DNA of 64,000 bases from contig NZ_JAODVR010000001.1 in assembly GCF_025399835.1 (NCBI RefSeq), positions 62,001-126,000 of the forward strand, read 5' to 3'. This document shows, piece by piece, positions 50,325 through 59,498 of this stretch. The position numbers were made by a program, and so were the translations under genes. This DNA comes from Haloarchaeobius sp. HME9146. GTDB lineage: Archaea > Halobacteriota > Halobacteria > Halobacteriales > Natrialbaceae. The number at the start of each line of letters is the position of its first letter. The stretch's first letter is position 1. Below the pieces are notes generated by a model that saw only the letters and a list, made by a program, of their open reading frames with translations, was not told where the DNA came from and did not search any database.

Positions 50325-52226
50325 TCAGTCGCTCGGGTTACAGAGGTCCATCGCTTCACGGACGCCCTCGCGCCGACCGAGCAGGGTGATGCGGTCGCCC
50401 TCCTGCATCGTGAAGTCCGCGTCGGGGACCTGCGTGTCGCCGTTGCGGCTCACGAGCGCGATGAGACAGCCCTCGGGGAGTTCCGGCCCGATCTCGCGGA
50501 CGGTGCGCCCGATGAGCTGCTCCGAGGTGACCTGAATCTCCTGGACGTCCCCGGTCCGACCGATGTGGGTCATCCAGTTCGCGAGCGCGGGCCGCTCTAT
50601 CTCGTTGTCGATGGCCCACGCGGTCGCCATCGCTGAGGAGATGGTCCGCACGCCGAGGTCTTCGAACGCCTCGACGTTGTCCGGGTTGTTCGCCCGGGCG
50701 ATGATGGTCTGGATGTCGAACTTGCTGTTTGCGAGCTGTGCCACGAGGAGGTTCGCGTCGTCGTCACCGGTTGCCGCCACGAGGATCTTCGCGTTCCCGG
50801 CACCTGCCGACCGCAACACATCGGTGTCGGTACCGTCGCCCTTGTGGACCGTATACCCGGCCTCGCGGGCGATCTCGACGATCTCGGGGTTCTTCTCGAT
50901 GATGACGACGTTCTCCCCTCGGTCTTCGAGGCGGGCGGCGAGCTGTCGACCCACCTTGCCGCCTCCGATTACGAGTACACGCATTGGAATCACGTCGAGT
51001 AGTTCTGCGATCTGTCTGGCGAGTCCGGCCTCGAGCACGACCGTCACGAGGATGACCAGGAAGACGGTTCCGACGAGGATGTCGGCACCGGCCTGGTTGG
51101 TTATCGCGGACTCTGGGTTCGAGAGTTCGAGCGCGAACAGCGTCGCGACCGACGCCGGGATGATACCGCGGGGGCCGACGAGGCTGATGAACCAGCGCTC
51201 GTTGGTGGTGAAGCGGTTCCCGGTCGTGCTGAGGAACACCAGCGCCGGCCGGAGGAGGAGCGCGACGAAGATGACGACGGCCATGCCTTGCCAGCCGAGG
51301 TCGAGCAGCTTCTCGAACTCCAGCAACGCGGCGAGCGCGATGAAGACGAACGAGAGCACGATCAGGGTTACGTCACCCTTGAACGACTCTATCTGCTCTT
51401 CGTAGGGCAGGTTCGCGTTCCCGAGCACGATGCCGGCCGTCGCGGTCGCGGCGACCCCCGCCTCGGAGTAGATCTCGTTCGCGACCGCGAACGCGACGAC
51501 CGCCCCCGCCAGGGTGAGCAGCCGAGCGTTCTGCGGTGCGTTGGCGGGCGAGAGGTCGACGTGCCGGAGGAGGTACCAGACGATACCGGCGACGACGAGC
51601 CCCACCAGGATGCCCGTCCCGAGTCGCTCGGCGAACAGCCGAACGTACTCGCTGACGCCGGGCTCTTGCACCCGGAACGTCTCGAAGATGACGACCGCGA
51701 GGATGGCCGCGGTCACGTCGTTGACGATACCCTCGGTCTCCAGCACCGCCTCGACGCGGTCGCGGACCGCGACCACCTCGAGGATGGGCGTGATGACCGT
51801 CGGCCCCGTCGCGACCAGCAGCGAGCCGACGAGGAACGCGATTCCCCACTCCGCGTCGAGCAGGTAGCGAACCGCGATCGCCGTACCGAGGAACGAGATG
51901 GCTGCGCCGAGGGTGACGAGCCGGAAGGTCGCCGACGGTGCCTCTCTGAGCTTCTCCAGTTTGAGGTGGAACGCGCCCTCGAAGACGATGATCGCGACGG
52001 CGAAGCCGACGATCGCCGACAGCGGGGTCGGCCCACCGAACGTCTCCAGTGTGACCAGACCCAGCACCTCTGGACCGACGATGATGCCGGTGATGATGAG
52101 GAACAGCACGCTCGGCACGCGGAACCGGTCGCCGAGTACCTGCGCTCCTACGCCGAGCGCGAGTATCAGCGCCACGAGCGCGAGGAGGCTACTGCTCCCA
52201 GCGGCCGCTGCGGTCAGGGCTAGCAC
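50325..52226 (-). CDS. CPA2/KefB-like cation:proton antiporter with RCK domains
   Basis: 633 residues. The first 390 form about 12 helices with FLIITGIIVGPEVLGLV, GLTVITPILEVV-like TGPTVITPILEVVAVRD and IVNDVTAAILAVVIF, the Na+/H+ exchanger antiporter pattern. From about residue 414 a TrkA_N/RCK_N fold begins (VLVIGGGKVGRQLAARLEDRG) with VIIEKNPEIVEIAREAG, and a TrkA_C domain (about 550-630) ends the chain. It should exchange K+ or Na+ for protons at the cytoplasmic membrane, with nucleotide-regulated gating. No further operon genes. Confidence 0.85.
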   Translation of the reverse strand: MLALTAAAAGSSSLLALVALILALGVGAQVLGDRFRVPSVLFLIITGIIVGPEVLGLVTLETFGGPTPLSAIVGFAVAIIVFEGAFHLKLEKLREAPSATFRLVTLGAAISFLGTAIAVRYLLDAEWGIAFLVGSLLVATGPTVITPILEVVAVRDRVEAVLETEGIVNDVTAAILAVVIFETFRVQEPGVSEYVRLFAERLGTGILVGLVVAGIVWYLLRHVDLSPANAPQNARLLTLAGAVVAFAVANEIYSEAGVAATATAGIVLGNANLPYEEQIESFKGDVTLIVLSFVFIALAALLEFEKLLDLGWQGMAVVIFVALLLRPALVFLSTTGNRFTTNERWFISLVGPRGIIPASVATLFALELSNPESAITNQAGADILVGTVFLVILVTVVLEAGLARQIAELLDVIPMRVLVIGGGKVGRQLAARLEDRGENVVIIEKNPEIVEIAREAGYTVHKGDGTDTDVLRSAGAGNAKILVAATGDDDANLLVAQLANSKFDIQTIIARANNPDNVEAFEDLGVRTISSAMATAWAIDNEIERPALANWMTHIGRTGDVQEIQVTSEQLIGRTVREIGPELPEGCLIALVSRNGDTQVPDADFTMQEGDRITLLGRREGVREAMDLCNPSD

Positions 52227-52325
52227 GACGCGTCACCTCGGGTGTCCGCCATGTGGCCGGGACGAAGGACGCCTGTAGTATAAACGACCCGTTTGCAGTC
52301 GGGGATTCCCGGAAAATTTTGGGGG

Positions 52326-54293
52326 TCAGTTACTCGCCGTCGACGCCGACTTCGCCTCCTCGTAGATGTCGAACACGAAGTCCTCGTATCGCTCCGTGAT
52401 CTTGCTGCGCTTCTTCTTCATCGTCGGGGTCAACATCCCGTTCTCCTCGGTGAACTCCTCGGGCACCAGCCGGAACTCCTTGATCTGTTCGTGCTTCTCG
52501 AAGCGCTCGTTGATGCGGTCGACCTCCGCCTGGATGTGCTCGCGGACCTCGTGGTTGCGACAGACCGCCTTCGGGTCGTCGGGCAGGTCGGCGTCGACCA
52601 CGTCGCGCAGGGCATCGAAGTTCGGGACGATGAGCGCCGAGATGAACTTCTCCCCGTCGCCGAGGACGAGCACCTGCTCGACCGTGCGCAGGGACGCGAA
52701 CGCGTCCTCGATGGGAGCCGGTGCGACGTTCTTCCCCGTCGAGAGCACGAGCAACTGCTTGGCACGCTCACGGAAGACGATGTAGCCGTCGGGGCGCTCC
52801 TGGACGATGTCGCCGGTCCGGAAGTAGCCGTCGTCGGTGAACGCCTTCTCCGTCTCCTCGGGCTTGTTCCAGTAGCCCTCGGTGACGTTCGGGCCCTTGA
52901 TGAGCAACTCGCCGAAGGTCCCGAGCGCGTCGGTGAACTTGCCCTCCGGGACGACCGTCCGGTCTATCTTCGTCTCCTGGTCGTAGACGACCGGGCCGAT
53001 GGTGCCGATCTTCGGTTCCTCCGGCGGGTTGGTCGAGACGACGGGTGCGGCCTCGGTGAGCCCGTACCCCTCGTAGATGGGCAGGCCCATCCCGTGGTAC
53101 AGCGTGCACAGTTCGGACGAGAGCGTGCCGCCGCCGCTGATGAGGAAGTCGATGTTGCCACCGAGCGCCTCACGCACGTCGCTGAACACGAGCTTGTCGG
53201 CGAGCCAGTAGCGCGTCTTCAGCATCGCGCCGGGTTTGTCCGCACGGTAGTAGTCGCGGCTGACGTCGGTCGCCCAGTTGAACACGCGCTCTTTGAACGA
53301 CGACTCCTCGGCCTGCTCGCGGATGGCGTCGTATATCTTCTCGTACACCCGCGGCACGCTGGTAGCCGTCGTCGGCTCGACCGCCTGGAAGTCCTCTTTC
53401 AGGGTGTCGACGCTCTCGGCGTAGCCGACGCACGCCCCGGCGGCGAACTGCAGGAAGTGTCCCGTCAACCGTTCGAACACGTGTGCCAGCGGGAGGTACG
53501 ACACCGTCTGCGTGTTCTCGTCCACCGTTGGGATGCTGCCGGACTTGTCCGGACGCGGGCCGTAGCGCCGGTAACACTGGTTCACGTTCGCCCGGAAGTT
53601 CCCGTGGCTGAGCTTCACGCCCTTGGGCTGGCCGGTCGTCCCGGACGTGTACACCAGACTGGCGAGGTCGTCCATCCCGACCGCGTCGATCCAGCCCTGG
53701 TACTCCTCCTCGTCGAATCGCTGCTTGCCCTGCTCGTAGACGTCCGCCAGCGTGTAGATGCCGTCTCTGTCCGCGTACTCCCCGGAGAGCGAGTCCATCG
53801 AGATGATGAACCGCGTGTCCAGCGAGTCGACGACCTCCAGGACGCGCTCGAGGAGCGCCTCGTTCTGGACGACCACGCCGGTCGCGCCGGGGTCGCCGAG
53901 CAGGTACTTGATCTGCTCCGGCGAGGACGACTTGTACACCGTCGTCACGGTCGCGCCAGCGCCGAGCAGGGCGAAGTCACACTGGGCCCACTCCATGCGC
54001 GTATCGGAGAACATCCCGACGCGCTGGCCGTGCTGGAGCCCGAGCGCCCGGAACCCCGCCGCCAGGTTCCGGACGATGTCGCGCATCTCGGCGTATGTCA
54101 GTGTCTCGAACGCGCCGTCCGGTGCCGCCTCGATGGCATCGGTCTCGGCCAGTGCACGGTCGTGGACGCCTCCTTTGTACATCTGTGCCGGCCTGTCGGC
54201 GTGTCGCGCTGCGCTCTCCTCGAACATTCGTGCCAGGTTGTTCTCGACGAGCACCTCGTCCGAGAACTCCCGTTCTGCCTCCCGCCAGTCCAT
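52326..54293 (-). CDS. long-chain acyl-CoA synthetase (AMP-binding), copy 1
   Basis: 655 residues. YTSGTTGQPKGVKLSHGNF (P-loop), YEGYGLTEAAPVV and FRTGDIVQERPDGYI are the AMP-binding motifs; the C-terminal adenylate-forming domain has RERAKQLLVLSTGKNVAPAPIEDAF. The family activates fatty acids by adenylation, then forms acyl-CoA. The N-terminus MDWREAEREF is shared with the two following genes. Start ATG 54293 has CTATTAT 30-36 nt upstream. It is the last of three tandem copies. Confidence 0.88.
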   Translation of the reverse strand: MDWREAEREFSDEVLVENNLARMFEESAARHADRPAQMYKGGVHDRALAETDAIEAAPDGAFETLTYAEMRDIVRNLAAGFRALGLQHGQRVGMFSDTRMEWAQCDFALLGAGATVTTVYKSSSPEQIKYLLGDPGATGVVVQNEALLERVLEVVDSLDTRFIISMDSLSGEYADRDGIYTLADVYEQGKQRFDEEEYQGWIDAVGMDDLASLVYTSGTTGQPKGVKLSHGNFRANVNQCYRRYGPRPDKSGSIPTVDENTQTVSYLPLAHVFERLTGHFLQFAAGACVGYAESVDTLKEDFQAVEPTTATSVPRVYEKIYDAIREQAEESSFKERVFNWATDVSRDYYRADKPGAMLKTRYWLADKLVFSDVREALGGNIDFLISGGGTLSSELCTLYHGMGLPIYEGYGLTEAAPVVSTNPPEEPKIGTIGPVVYDQETKIDRTVVPEGKFTDALGTFGELLIKGPNVTEGYWNKPEETEKAFTDDGYFRTGDIVQERPDGYIVFRERAKQLLVLSTGKNVAPAPIEDAFASLRTVEQVLVLGDGEKFISALIVPNFDALRDVVDADLPDDPKAVCRNHEVREHIQAEVDRINERFEKHEQIKEFRLVPEEFTEENGMLTPTMKKKRSKITERYEDFVFDIYEEAKSASTASN

Positions 54294-54322
54294 AGTCTGG
54301 CACGAAACACACGGTACACACC

Positions 54323-54329
54323 ATAATAG
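54323..54329 (-). promoter_or_regulatory. TATA-like element for acyl-CoA synthetase copy 1
   Basis: Minus-strand CTATTAT, 30-36 nt before the ATG at 54293. Confidence 0.4.
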
Positions 54330-54368
54330 TTTATGGCTGAGTCGTCGGTTTACGCCGGTTTATACATG

Positions 54369-56357
54369 TCAATCTGCTGTCGGTGCGTCGGCCGACTGCT
54401 CGTCGCGGTAGATGTCGGCCAACAGATGGTCGTAGCGCTGCCTTATCTTCAGGCGCTTCTTCTTCAGGGTCGGCGTGAGCATGTCGTTCTCGTCGGTCCA
54501 CTCCCCCGCGACCAATCGGAACGCTTTCACTTGCTCGTGCTGCTCGAAACTCTCGTTCGCCTCGTCGATGGCCGCCTGAATCTGCCCCTGGGTGAACTCG
54601 TGGGCACAGAGCTCCTGGTCGTCGGCCGGGACGTCGACACCCTCGCTGGCGGCCCGGGACCGCACCTCGTCGAGGTTGGGGACCACGAGCGCGGAGACGA
54701 ACTTCTCGTCGTCGCCCGTGACCATCACCTGTTCGACGACCGGCGCGTTCGAGACGGTGCTCTCGATGGGCTGGGGTGCGAGGTTCTTGCCGGTCGAGAG
54801 CACGAGCAGCTGCTTCGAGCGCTCGCGGAACACGAGGTAGTCGTCGGGGCGCTTCGTGACGATGTCACCGGTCCGGAACCAGCGGTCGCCGTTCTCGTCC
54901 TCGGTGAACGAGGCGTCGGTCTCCTCGGGCTTGTTCCAGTAGCCCCGGGTCACCTGCGGCCCCTTGACCAGCAGTTCACCCGTCTCCCCGAGCGTGTCGC
55001 GGAGGTCACCCTCGGGGACGACCGACTTGTCTATCCTGATGTCTGTTCCCTCGACCGTCGGGCCGATGGTCCCGACCTTCGGCTCCTCCGGCGGGTTCGC
55101 GGTGACGCCAGGGGCCGTCTCCGTGAGGCCGTACGCCTCCCAGAGCGGGAGCCCCATCCCGTTGTAGAGCGCGGCGAGCTCCGGCGAGATGCTCCCACCG
55201 GCCGACAGCATCACCTCGACGTTCCCGCCGAGCGCCTCCCGGACCGTCGAGAAGACGAGTCTGTCGGCGAGCCACAGCTTCGCGCCGAGGACGACCCCCG
55301 GGGAGGAGGTGTGGTACTGCTCCCGGGCGACCCCGGTCGCCCAGTTGAACACCCGCTCTTTGAACGCCGACTCCTGTGCCTGCTCCCGGATGGCGTCGTA
55401 GAGCTTCTCGAACACCCGTGGGACCGCGGAGGTGACCGTCGGCTGGAGCAACTGGAAGTCCTCTTTCAGCGTGTCGGGGCTCTCGGCGAAGCCGACACAG
55501 CTGCCGACCGTATACATGTGGAAGTGTCCGGCATGGCGTTCGAACACGTGTGCCAGCGGGAGGAACGAGATGGTCTGGGCGTCGCCAGTGTCGGGCACCG
55601 AATCCGGTCGGTCCGGCCGCGGCCCGTACCGCCGCAGCATCTGGTTCATGTTCGCCCGGAAGTTCCGGTGGCTCAGCTGGACGCCCTTGGGCTGGCCGGT
55701 CGTCCCCGACGTGTAGACCAGACTCGCCAGGTCCTCGACGTCGATGTCGTCGATCCAGCCCTGGTACAAATCCTCGTCGAACCGCTTCTTCCCCTGCTCG
55801 TACACCTCCCCGAGCGTGTAGATGCCGTCCCGGTCGTCGTACTTCGGGTCGATGTCGTCCATCACCACGACGAACCGGACGTCCAGCGCGTCGACGACCT
55901 GTTCGACCCGTTCGAGCAGCTCCTGGTTCTCGACGACGACCCCGACCGAGCCGGAGTCGCCGAGGAGGTACTTGACCTGCTCCGGCGAGGACGACTTGTA
56001 CACCGTCGTCACCACGCCCCCGGCGGCGAGCAGCCCGAAGTCGGTCTGTGCCCACTCCATCCGGGTGTCCGAGAAGATGCCGACCCGCTGGCCGTGTTGC
56101 ACCCCGAGCGCCCGGAAGCCCGTCGCCAGATTCCGGACGATGTCACGCATCTCCTCGTACGTGAGCGTCGCGAAATCGCCGTCCGGCGCGGCGTCGACCA
56201 CCCCCTGGGAGACGAGTGACCGCTCGTACACGCCACCCTTGTACTTCTGGGCCGGCTTCTCGCTGTGTCGCTCGGCACTCTTCTCGTAGGTCCGGGGCAA
56301 CGGCTCCATCGCGATGACGTCGCCGTCGAATGCCCGTTCTGCCTCACGCCAGTCCAT
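54369..56357 (-). CDS. long-chain acyl-CoA synthetase (AMP-binding), copy 2
   Basis: 662 residues. The motifs are YTSGTTGQPKGVQLSHRNF, WEAYGLTETAPGV and FRTGDIVTKRPDDYLVF, with RERSKQLLVLSTGKNLAPQPIE in the C-terminal domain. MDWREAERAFDGDV aligns with copies 1 and 3. ATG 56357 is preceded by CTTATTC 27-33 nt upstream; an earlier ATG at 56393 would place the start before the promoter. Its length and motifs indicate full activity. Chain-length preference unknown. Confidence 0.88.
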   Translation of the reverse strand: MDWREAERAFDGDVIAMEPLPRTYEKSAERHSEKPAQKYKGGVYERSLVSQGVVDAAPDGDFATLTYEEMRDIVRNLATGFRALGVQHGQRVGIFSDTRMEWAQTDFGLLAAGGVVTTVYKSSSPEQVKYLLGDSGSVGVVVENQELLERVEQVVDALDVRFVVVMDDIDPKYDDRDGIYTLGEVYEQGKKRFDEDLYQGWIDDIDVEDLASLVYTSGTTGQPKGVQLSHRNFRANMNQMLRRYGPRPDRPDSVPDTGDAQTISFLPLAHVFERHAGHFHMYTVGSCVGFAESPDTLKEDFQLLQPTVTSAVPRVFEKLYDAIREQAQESAFKERVFNWATGVAREQYHTSSPGVVLGAKLWLADRLVFSTVREALGGNVEVMLSAGGSISPELAALYNGMGLPLWEAYGLTETAPGVTANPPEEPKVGTIGPTVEGTDIRIDKSVVPEGDLRDTLGETGELLVKGPQVTRGYWNKPEETDASFTEDENGDRWFRTGDIVTKRPDDYLVFRERSKQLLVLSTGKNLAPQPIESTVSNAPVVEQVMVTGDDEKFVSALVVPNLDEVRSRAASEGVDVPADDQELCAHEFTQGQIQAAIDEANESFEQHEQVKAFRLVAGEWTDENDMLTPTLKKKRLKIRQRYDHLLADIYRDEQSADAPTAD

Positions 56358-56383
56358 GATACGAGCACTGTTGACATGGCACA

Positions 56384-56390
56384 GAATAAG
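56384..56390 (-). promoter_or_regulatory. TATA-like element for acyl-CoA synthetase copy 2
   Basis: Minus-strand CTTATTC, 27-33 nt before the ATG at 56357. Confidence 0.4.
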
Positions 56391-56430
56391 CATTGTAGCC
56401 GAAGACTGACAGGAAACGGGACGAGCTGCG

Positions 56431-58386
56431 TCAGTTCTCGGCGTAGAGCGCGGAGATCTCGTCCTCGTACCGCTGCTTGATGTTCCGACGTTTCTTCTTC
56501 ATCGTCGGCGTGAGCATGTCGTTCTCCTCGGTGAACTCCTCGGGCACCAGCCGGAACTGCTTGATCCGCTCGTACTTCTCGAAGTTCTCGTTGAGGCGGT
56601 CGACCTCCTCCTGGATGGTCTCGCGCACGAACTCGTGGGCACAGAGCGCCCCGGGGTTCTCGGGCAGGTCGATGCCCTCGTCGGCCGCGAGCGCCCGGAG
56701 ACGCTCCGCGTTCGGGACGATGATCGCCCCGATGAACTTCTCGCCGTCACCGACGACCATGCACTGTTCGACCACCTGTGACGAGGCGAACGCGTCCTCG
56801 ATGGGAGCCGGTGCGACGTTCTTCCCGGTCGAGAGCACGAGCAACTGCTTCGAGCGCTCGCGGAACTCCAGGTAGCCGTCGTCGCGCTGGTGGACGATGT
56901 CGCCCGTGCGGAACCAGCGGTCGCCGTTCTCGTCCTCGGTGAACGCCCGCCGGGTCTCCCCGGGCTTCTCCCAGTAGCCCTGCGTCACCGTCTCGCCCTT
57001 CACCAGCAACTCACCGACGATGCCGGGGTCGTCCGCGAACGGTTCCTGGTCGATGGCGCTCTCGTCGACCTTCACCTCGACGCCGGGCAGTGCCGGGCCG
57101 ATGGTGCCGATCTTCGGCTCCTCGGGCGGGTTGACGCTGACGACCGGCGAGGTCTCGGTGAGCCCGTAGCCTTCGAGGATGGGCAGGCCCATCCCGTGGT
57201 ACAGCGCACACAGTTCGGCGGAGAGCGAACCGCCACCACTCAGCAGGTAGTCGACGTTCCCGCCGAGGGCGTCACGGACCTTCTTGAACACGAGTCGGTC
57301 CGCGACAGCCGCCTTCGCGCGGAGCCCGACACCGGGATTCTCGGTCGTGTGGTACTCCTTGCCCACGTCGGTCGCCCACTCGAATATCTTCAGGCGCATG
57401 TCCGACTCCGCCGCCTGCTCGCGGATGGCGTCGTATATCTTCTCGTACACCCGCGGGACGCTCGTCGCGGCCGTCGGCTGCACGAGTTCGAAGTCGGCCT
57501 GCAGGGTGTCGGGGCTCTCGGCGTAGCCGACCGCCGCCCCCGACGCGAACATGATGAAGTGCCCGGCGGTGCGCTCGAAGACGTGTGCCAGGGGCAGGTA
57601 CGAAACGCTCCGGGTGTTCTCGTCGATGACCGGGGTGTCGCCCTTGTCGGGACGCGGGCCGTAGCGCTTGCGGATCTGGTTCACGTTCGCCCGGAAGTTC
57701 CCGTGCGTGAGCTGGACGCCCTTGGGCTGGCCCGTGGTCCCCGAGGTGTAGATGAGGCTCGCGAGGTCGTCCCACTCGCGCTCGTCGACCCAGTTCTGGT
57801 ACTCGTCCTCGTCGAATATCTCGGCCCCGCGGTCGTGGACCTCGTTCAGCGTGTAGATGTCCTCCCGGTCGTGGAAGCCCTCGATCCAGTCCATCACGAC
57901 GATGAACTCCAGGTCGAGCTCGTCTTCGACCTCCAGCACCCGGTTCATCATGTCCGCGTTCTCGACGACCACGCCGTCGGCGTCCGGGTCGTCAAGCAGG
58001 TACTGGACCTGGCTCTTCGACGAGCCCGAGTAGACGGTCGTGACGACCGCACCGGCCGCGAGCAGCGCGAAGTCACACTGCGCCCACTCCATCCGTGTGT
58101 TCGCGAACAGCCCGACCCGGTCCGCGGGCTCGACCCCGATGTCACGGAACCCCGCCGTGAGATGGCGCACGATGGATTGCATGTCGGCGTAGCTGATGGC
58201 TCGGTACTCCTCGTCCGGCACTTCGGGGAGCACCGTCTCGGTGAGCGACCGGTGGTAGACGCCGCCCTTGTACAGCTGTGCCGGGCGGTCGGCGTACCGC
58301 TCGGCCGCCTCCTCGAACATCCGGGCGAGATTGGTTCGCCCGATGACCTCGTCCTCGTAGTCACGCTCCGCGTCCTGCCAGTTCAT
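56431..58386 (-). CDS. long-chain acyl-CoA synthetase (AMP-binding), copy 3
   Basis: 651 residues. YTSGTTGQPKGVQLTHGNF, LEGYGLTETSPVV and FRTGDIVHQRDDGYLEF give the family motifs; the C-terminus ends with TMKKKRRNIKQRYEDEI, similar to copy 1. The start MNWQDAERDYEDEVIGRTNL aligns with the other copies. A TATA-like TTTTTATT lies 25-32 nt before its ATG. All three genes have individual promoters, so they can be regulated separately. It is the first in transcription order. Confidence 0.88.
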   Translation of the reverse strand: MNWQDAERDYEDEVIGRTNLARMFEEAAERYADRPAQLYKGGVYHRSLTETVLPEVPDEEYRAISYADMQSIVRHLTAGFRDIGVEPADRVGLFANTRMEWAQCDFALLAAGAVVTTVYSGSSKSQVQYLLDDPDADGVVVENADMMNRVLEVEDELDLEFIVVMDWIEGFHDREDIYTLNEVHDRGAEIFDEDEYQNWVDEREWDDLASLIYTSGTTGQPKGVQLTHGNFRANVNQIRKRYGPRPDKGDTPVIDENTRSVSYLPLAHVFERTAGHFIMFASGAAVGYAESPDTLQADFELVQPTAATSVPRVYEKIYDAIREQAAESDMRLKIFEWATDVGKEYHTTENPGVGLRAKAAVADRLVFKKVRDALGGNVDYLLSGGGSLSAELCALYHGMGLPILEGYGLTETSPVVSVNPPEEPKIGTIGPALPGVEVKVDESAIDQEPFADDPGIVGELLVKGETVTQGYWEKPGETRRAFTEDENGDRWFRTGDIVHQRDDGYLEFRERSKQLLVLSTGKNVAPAPIEDAFASSQVVEQCMVVGDGEKFIGAIIVPNAERLRALAADEGIDLPENPGALCAHEFVRETIQEEVDRLNENFEKYERIKQFRLVPEEFTEENDMLTPTMKKKRRNIKQRYEDEISALYAEN

Positions 58387-58410
58387 ATCACACCCAAGCA
58401 GGGCAAACAG

Positions 58411-58418
58411 AATAAAAA
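58411..58418 (-). promoter_or_regulatory. TATA-like element for acyl-CoA synthetase copy 3
   Basis: Minus-strand TTTTTATT, 25-32 nt before the ATG at 58386. Confidence 0.5.
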
Positions 58419-58454
58419 CCTATGAACTTTCGGTCGGTTTTCGGCCGGTCGTCC

Positions 58455-59363
58455 TCACTGCCTGCTGTCCAGGTACCGCAACACGCCCCGCACGTTCATC
58501 GCGGTCTCCCCGCGGGCCTTCCGCTCGCCCCACACGTCGGCCATCTCCGTGTCCTCGACGAAGTACTCGATGACCGCCTCGTCGTCCGCCAGTTCCTCGC
58601 GCATCTCCTCGACGGTGGCGACCCACGCCTCCAGCTGGGCCTCGTACTCGGTCAGTCGGCTCTCGGTCGGGGCCGGGCCGAAGTGCGGGTAGAGCAGGGT
58701 CGACGGCGCGATGGCGCGGATCTTCTCCACGTCGTCGATTGCCTGTTCGAGGTCGAACTGCGGCGGCGGCGTGGTCTCCCGGACGAAGTCGAGACTCGGG
58801 ACGTAGATGCCGGCCGCGTCCGCGGTGAAGACGGCGTCGTTGGTCGGGTCGTAGAAGATGTGCTGGTGGGGCGCGTGGCCAGGGGCGTGCGTGGCGTGCA
58901 GGGAGTGGTCGCCGAGGCGGATGACGTCGCCGTCGGCGAGTTCGAGAATCCGGTCCTCGGGGACGGGTTTCGGCTCGACGTAGAACTCTATCTGGTCGCC
59001 GACCGCGCCCTTCGTCCCCTCCCAGAGCCGGGACGGGTCGACGAGGTGGTGGGCACCGCGCTCGTGGACCGCGACGGTCGCGTTCGGGCACGCCTCCGCG
59101 AGGTAGCCCGCACCGCCCGCGTGGTCGAGGTGGACGTGTGTGGGTACGAGGTACTCCACGTCGCCCGGCGCGATGTCGAGTTCGTCGAGCGCGTCGAGGA
59201 TGTACTCGTAGTTGGTCCCGATGCCGGTGTCCACGATGGCCACCTGTTCGGCATCGAGGACGTACACCGCGCCGTACTCCTCGGTGTCGTACATCCCCGT
59301 GTCGACGTAGTAGAGGTCTGTACACTCTCCTGTCGTGACTTCCTGCGGGTCCCCTGGATCCAT
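58455..59363 (-). CDS. metallo-beta-lactamase-fold hydrolase
   Basis: 302 residues. VDTGIGTNYEYILDALDEL, THVHLDHAGGAGYLAE (metal motif HxHxDH), HAPGHAPHQHIFYD and FTADAAG give a glyoxalase-II/MBL pattern. The C-terminal extension (about 215-302) with TLLYPHFGPAPTES supplies another ligand. Likely a Zn-dependent thioester or lactone hydrolase; the substrate is not identified. Proximity to acyl-CoA synthetases could hint at an acyl thioester, but that is inference. It starts at the ATG at 59363, diverging from serS. Confidence 0.8.
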   Translation of the reverse strand: MDPGDPQEVTTGECTDLYYVDTGMYDTEEYGAVYVLDAEQVAIVDTGIGTNYEYILDALDELDIAPGDVEYLVPTHVHLDHAGGAGYLAEACPNATVAVHERGAHHLVDPSRLWEGTKGAVGDQIEFYVEPKPVPEDRILELADGDVIRLGDHSLHATHAPGHAPHQHIFYDPTNDAVFTADAAGIYVPSLDFVRETTPPPQFDLEQAIDDVEKIRAIAPSTLLYPHFGPAPTESRLTEYEAQLEAWVATVEEMREELADDEAVIEYFVEDTEMADVWGERKARGETAMNVRGVLRYLDSRQ

Positions 59364-59498
59364 GTGTTACAACGCGACCCGAACCGGGAAAAAGATTCAG
59401 TCGTGGTGGGCAAGCAGTGCGGTGCGCTACCGTTCCTGTGCCACGCCGGACCACGGTTCCGATACGGTTTTCCGGTCCCCTCGTGAAGAATTCGGCAA

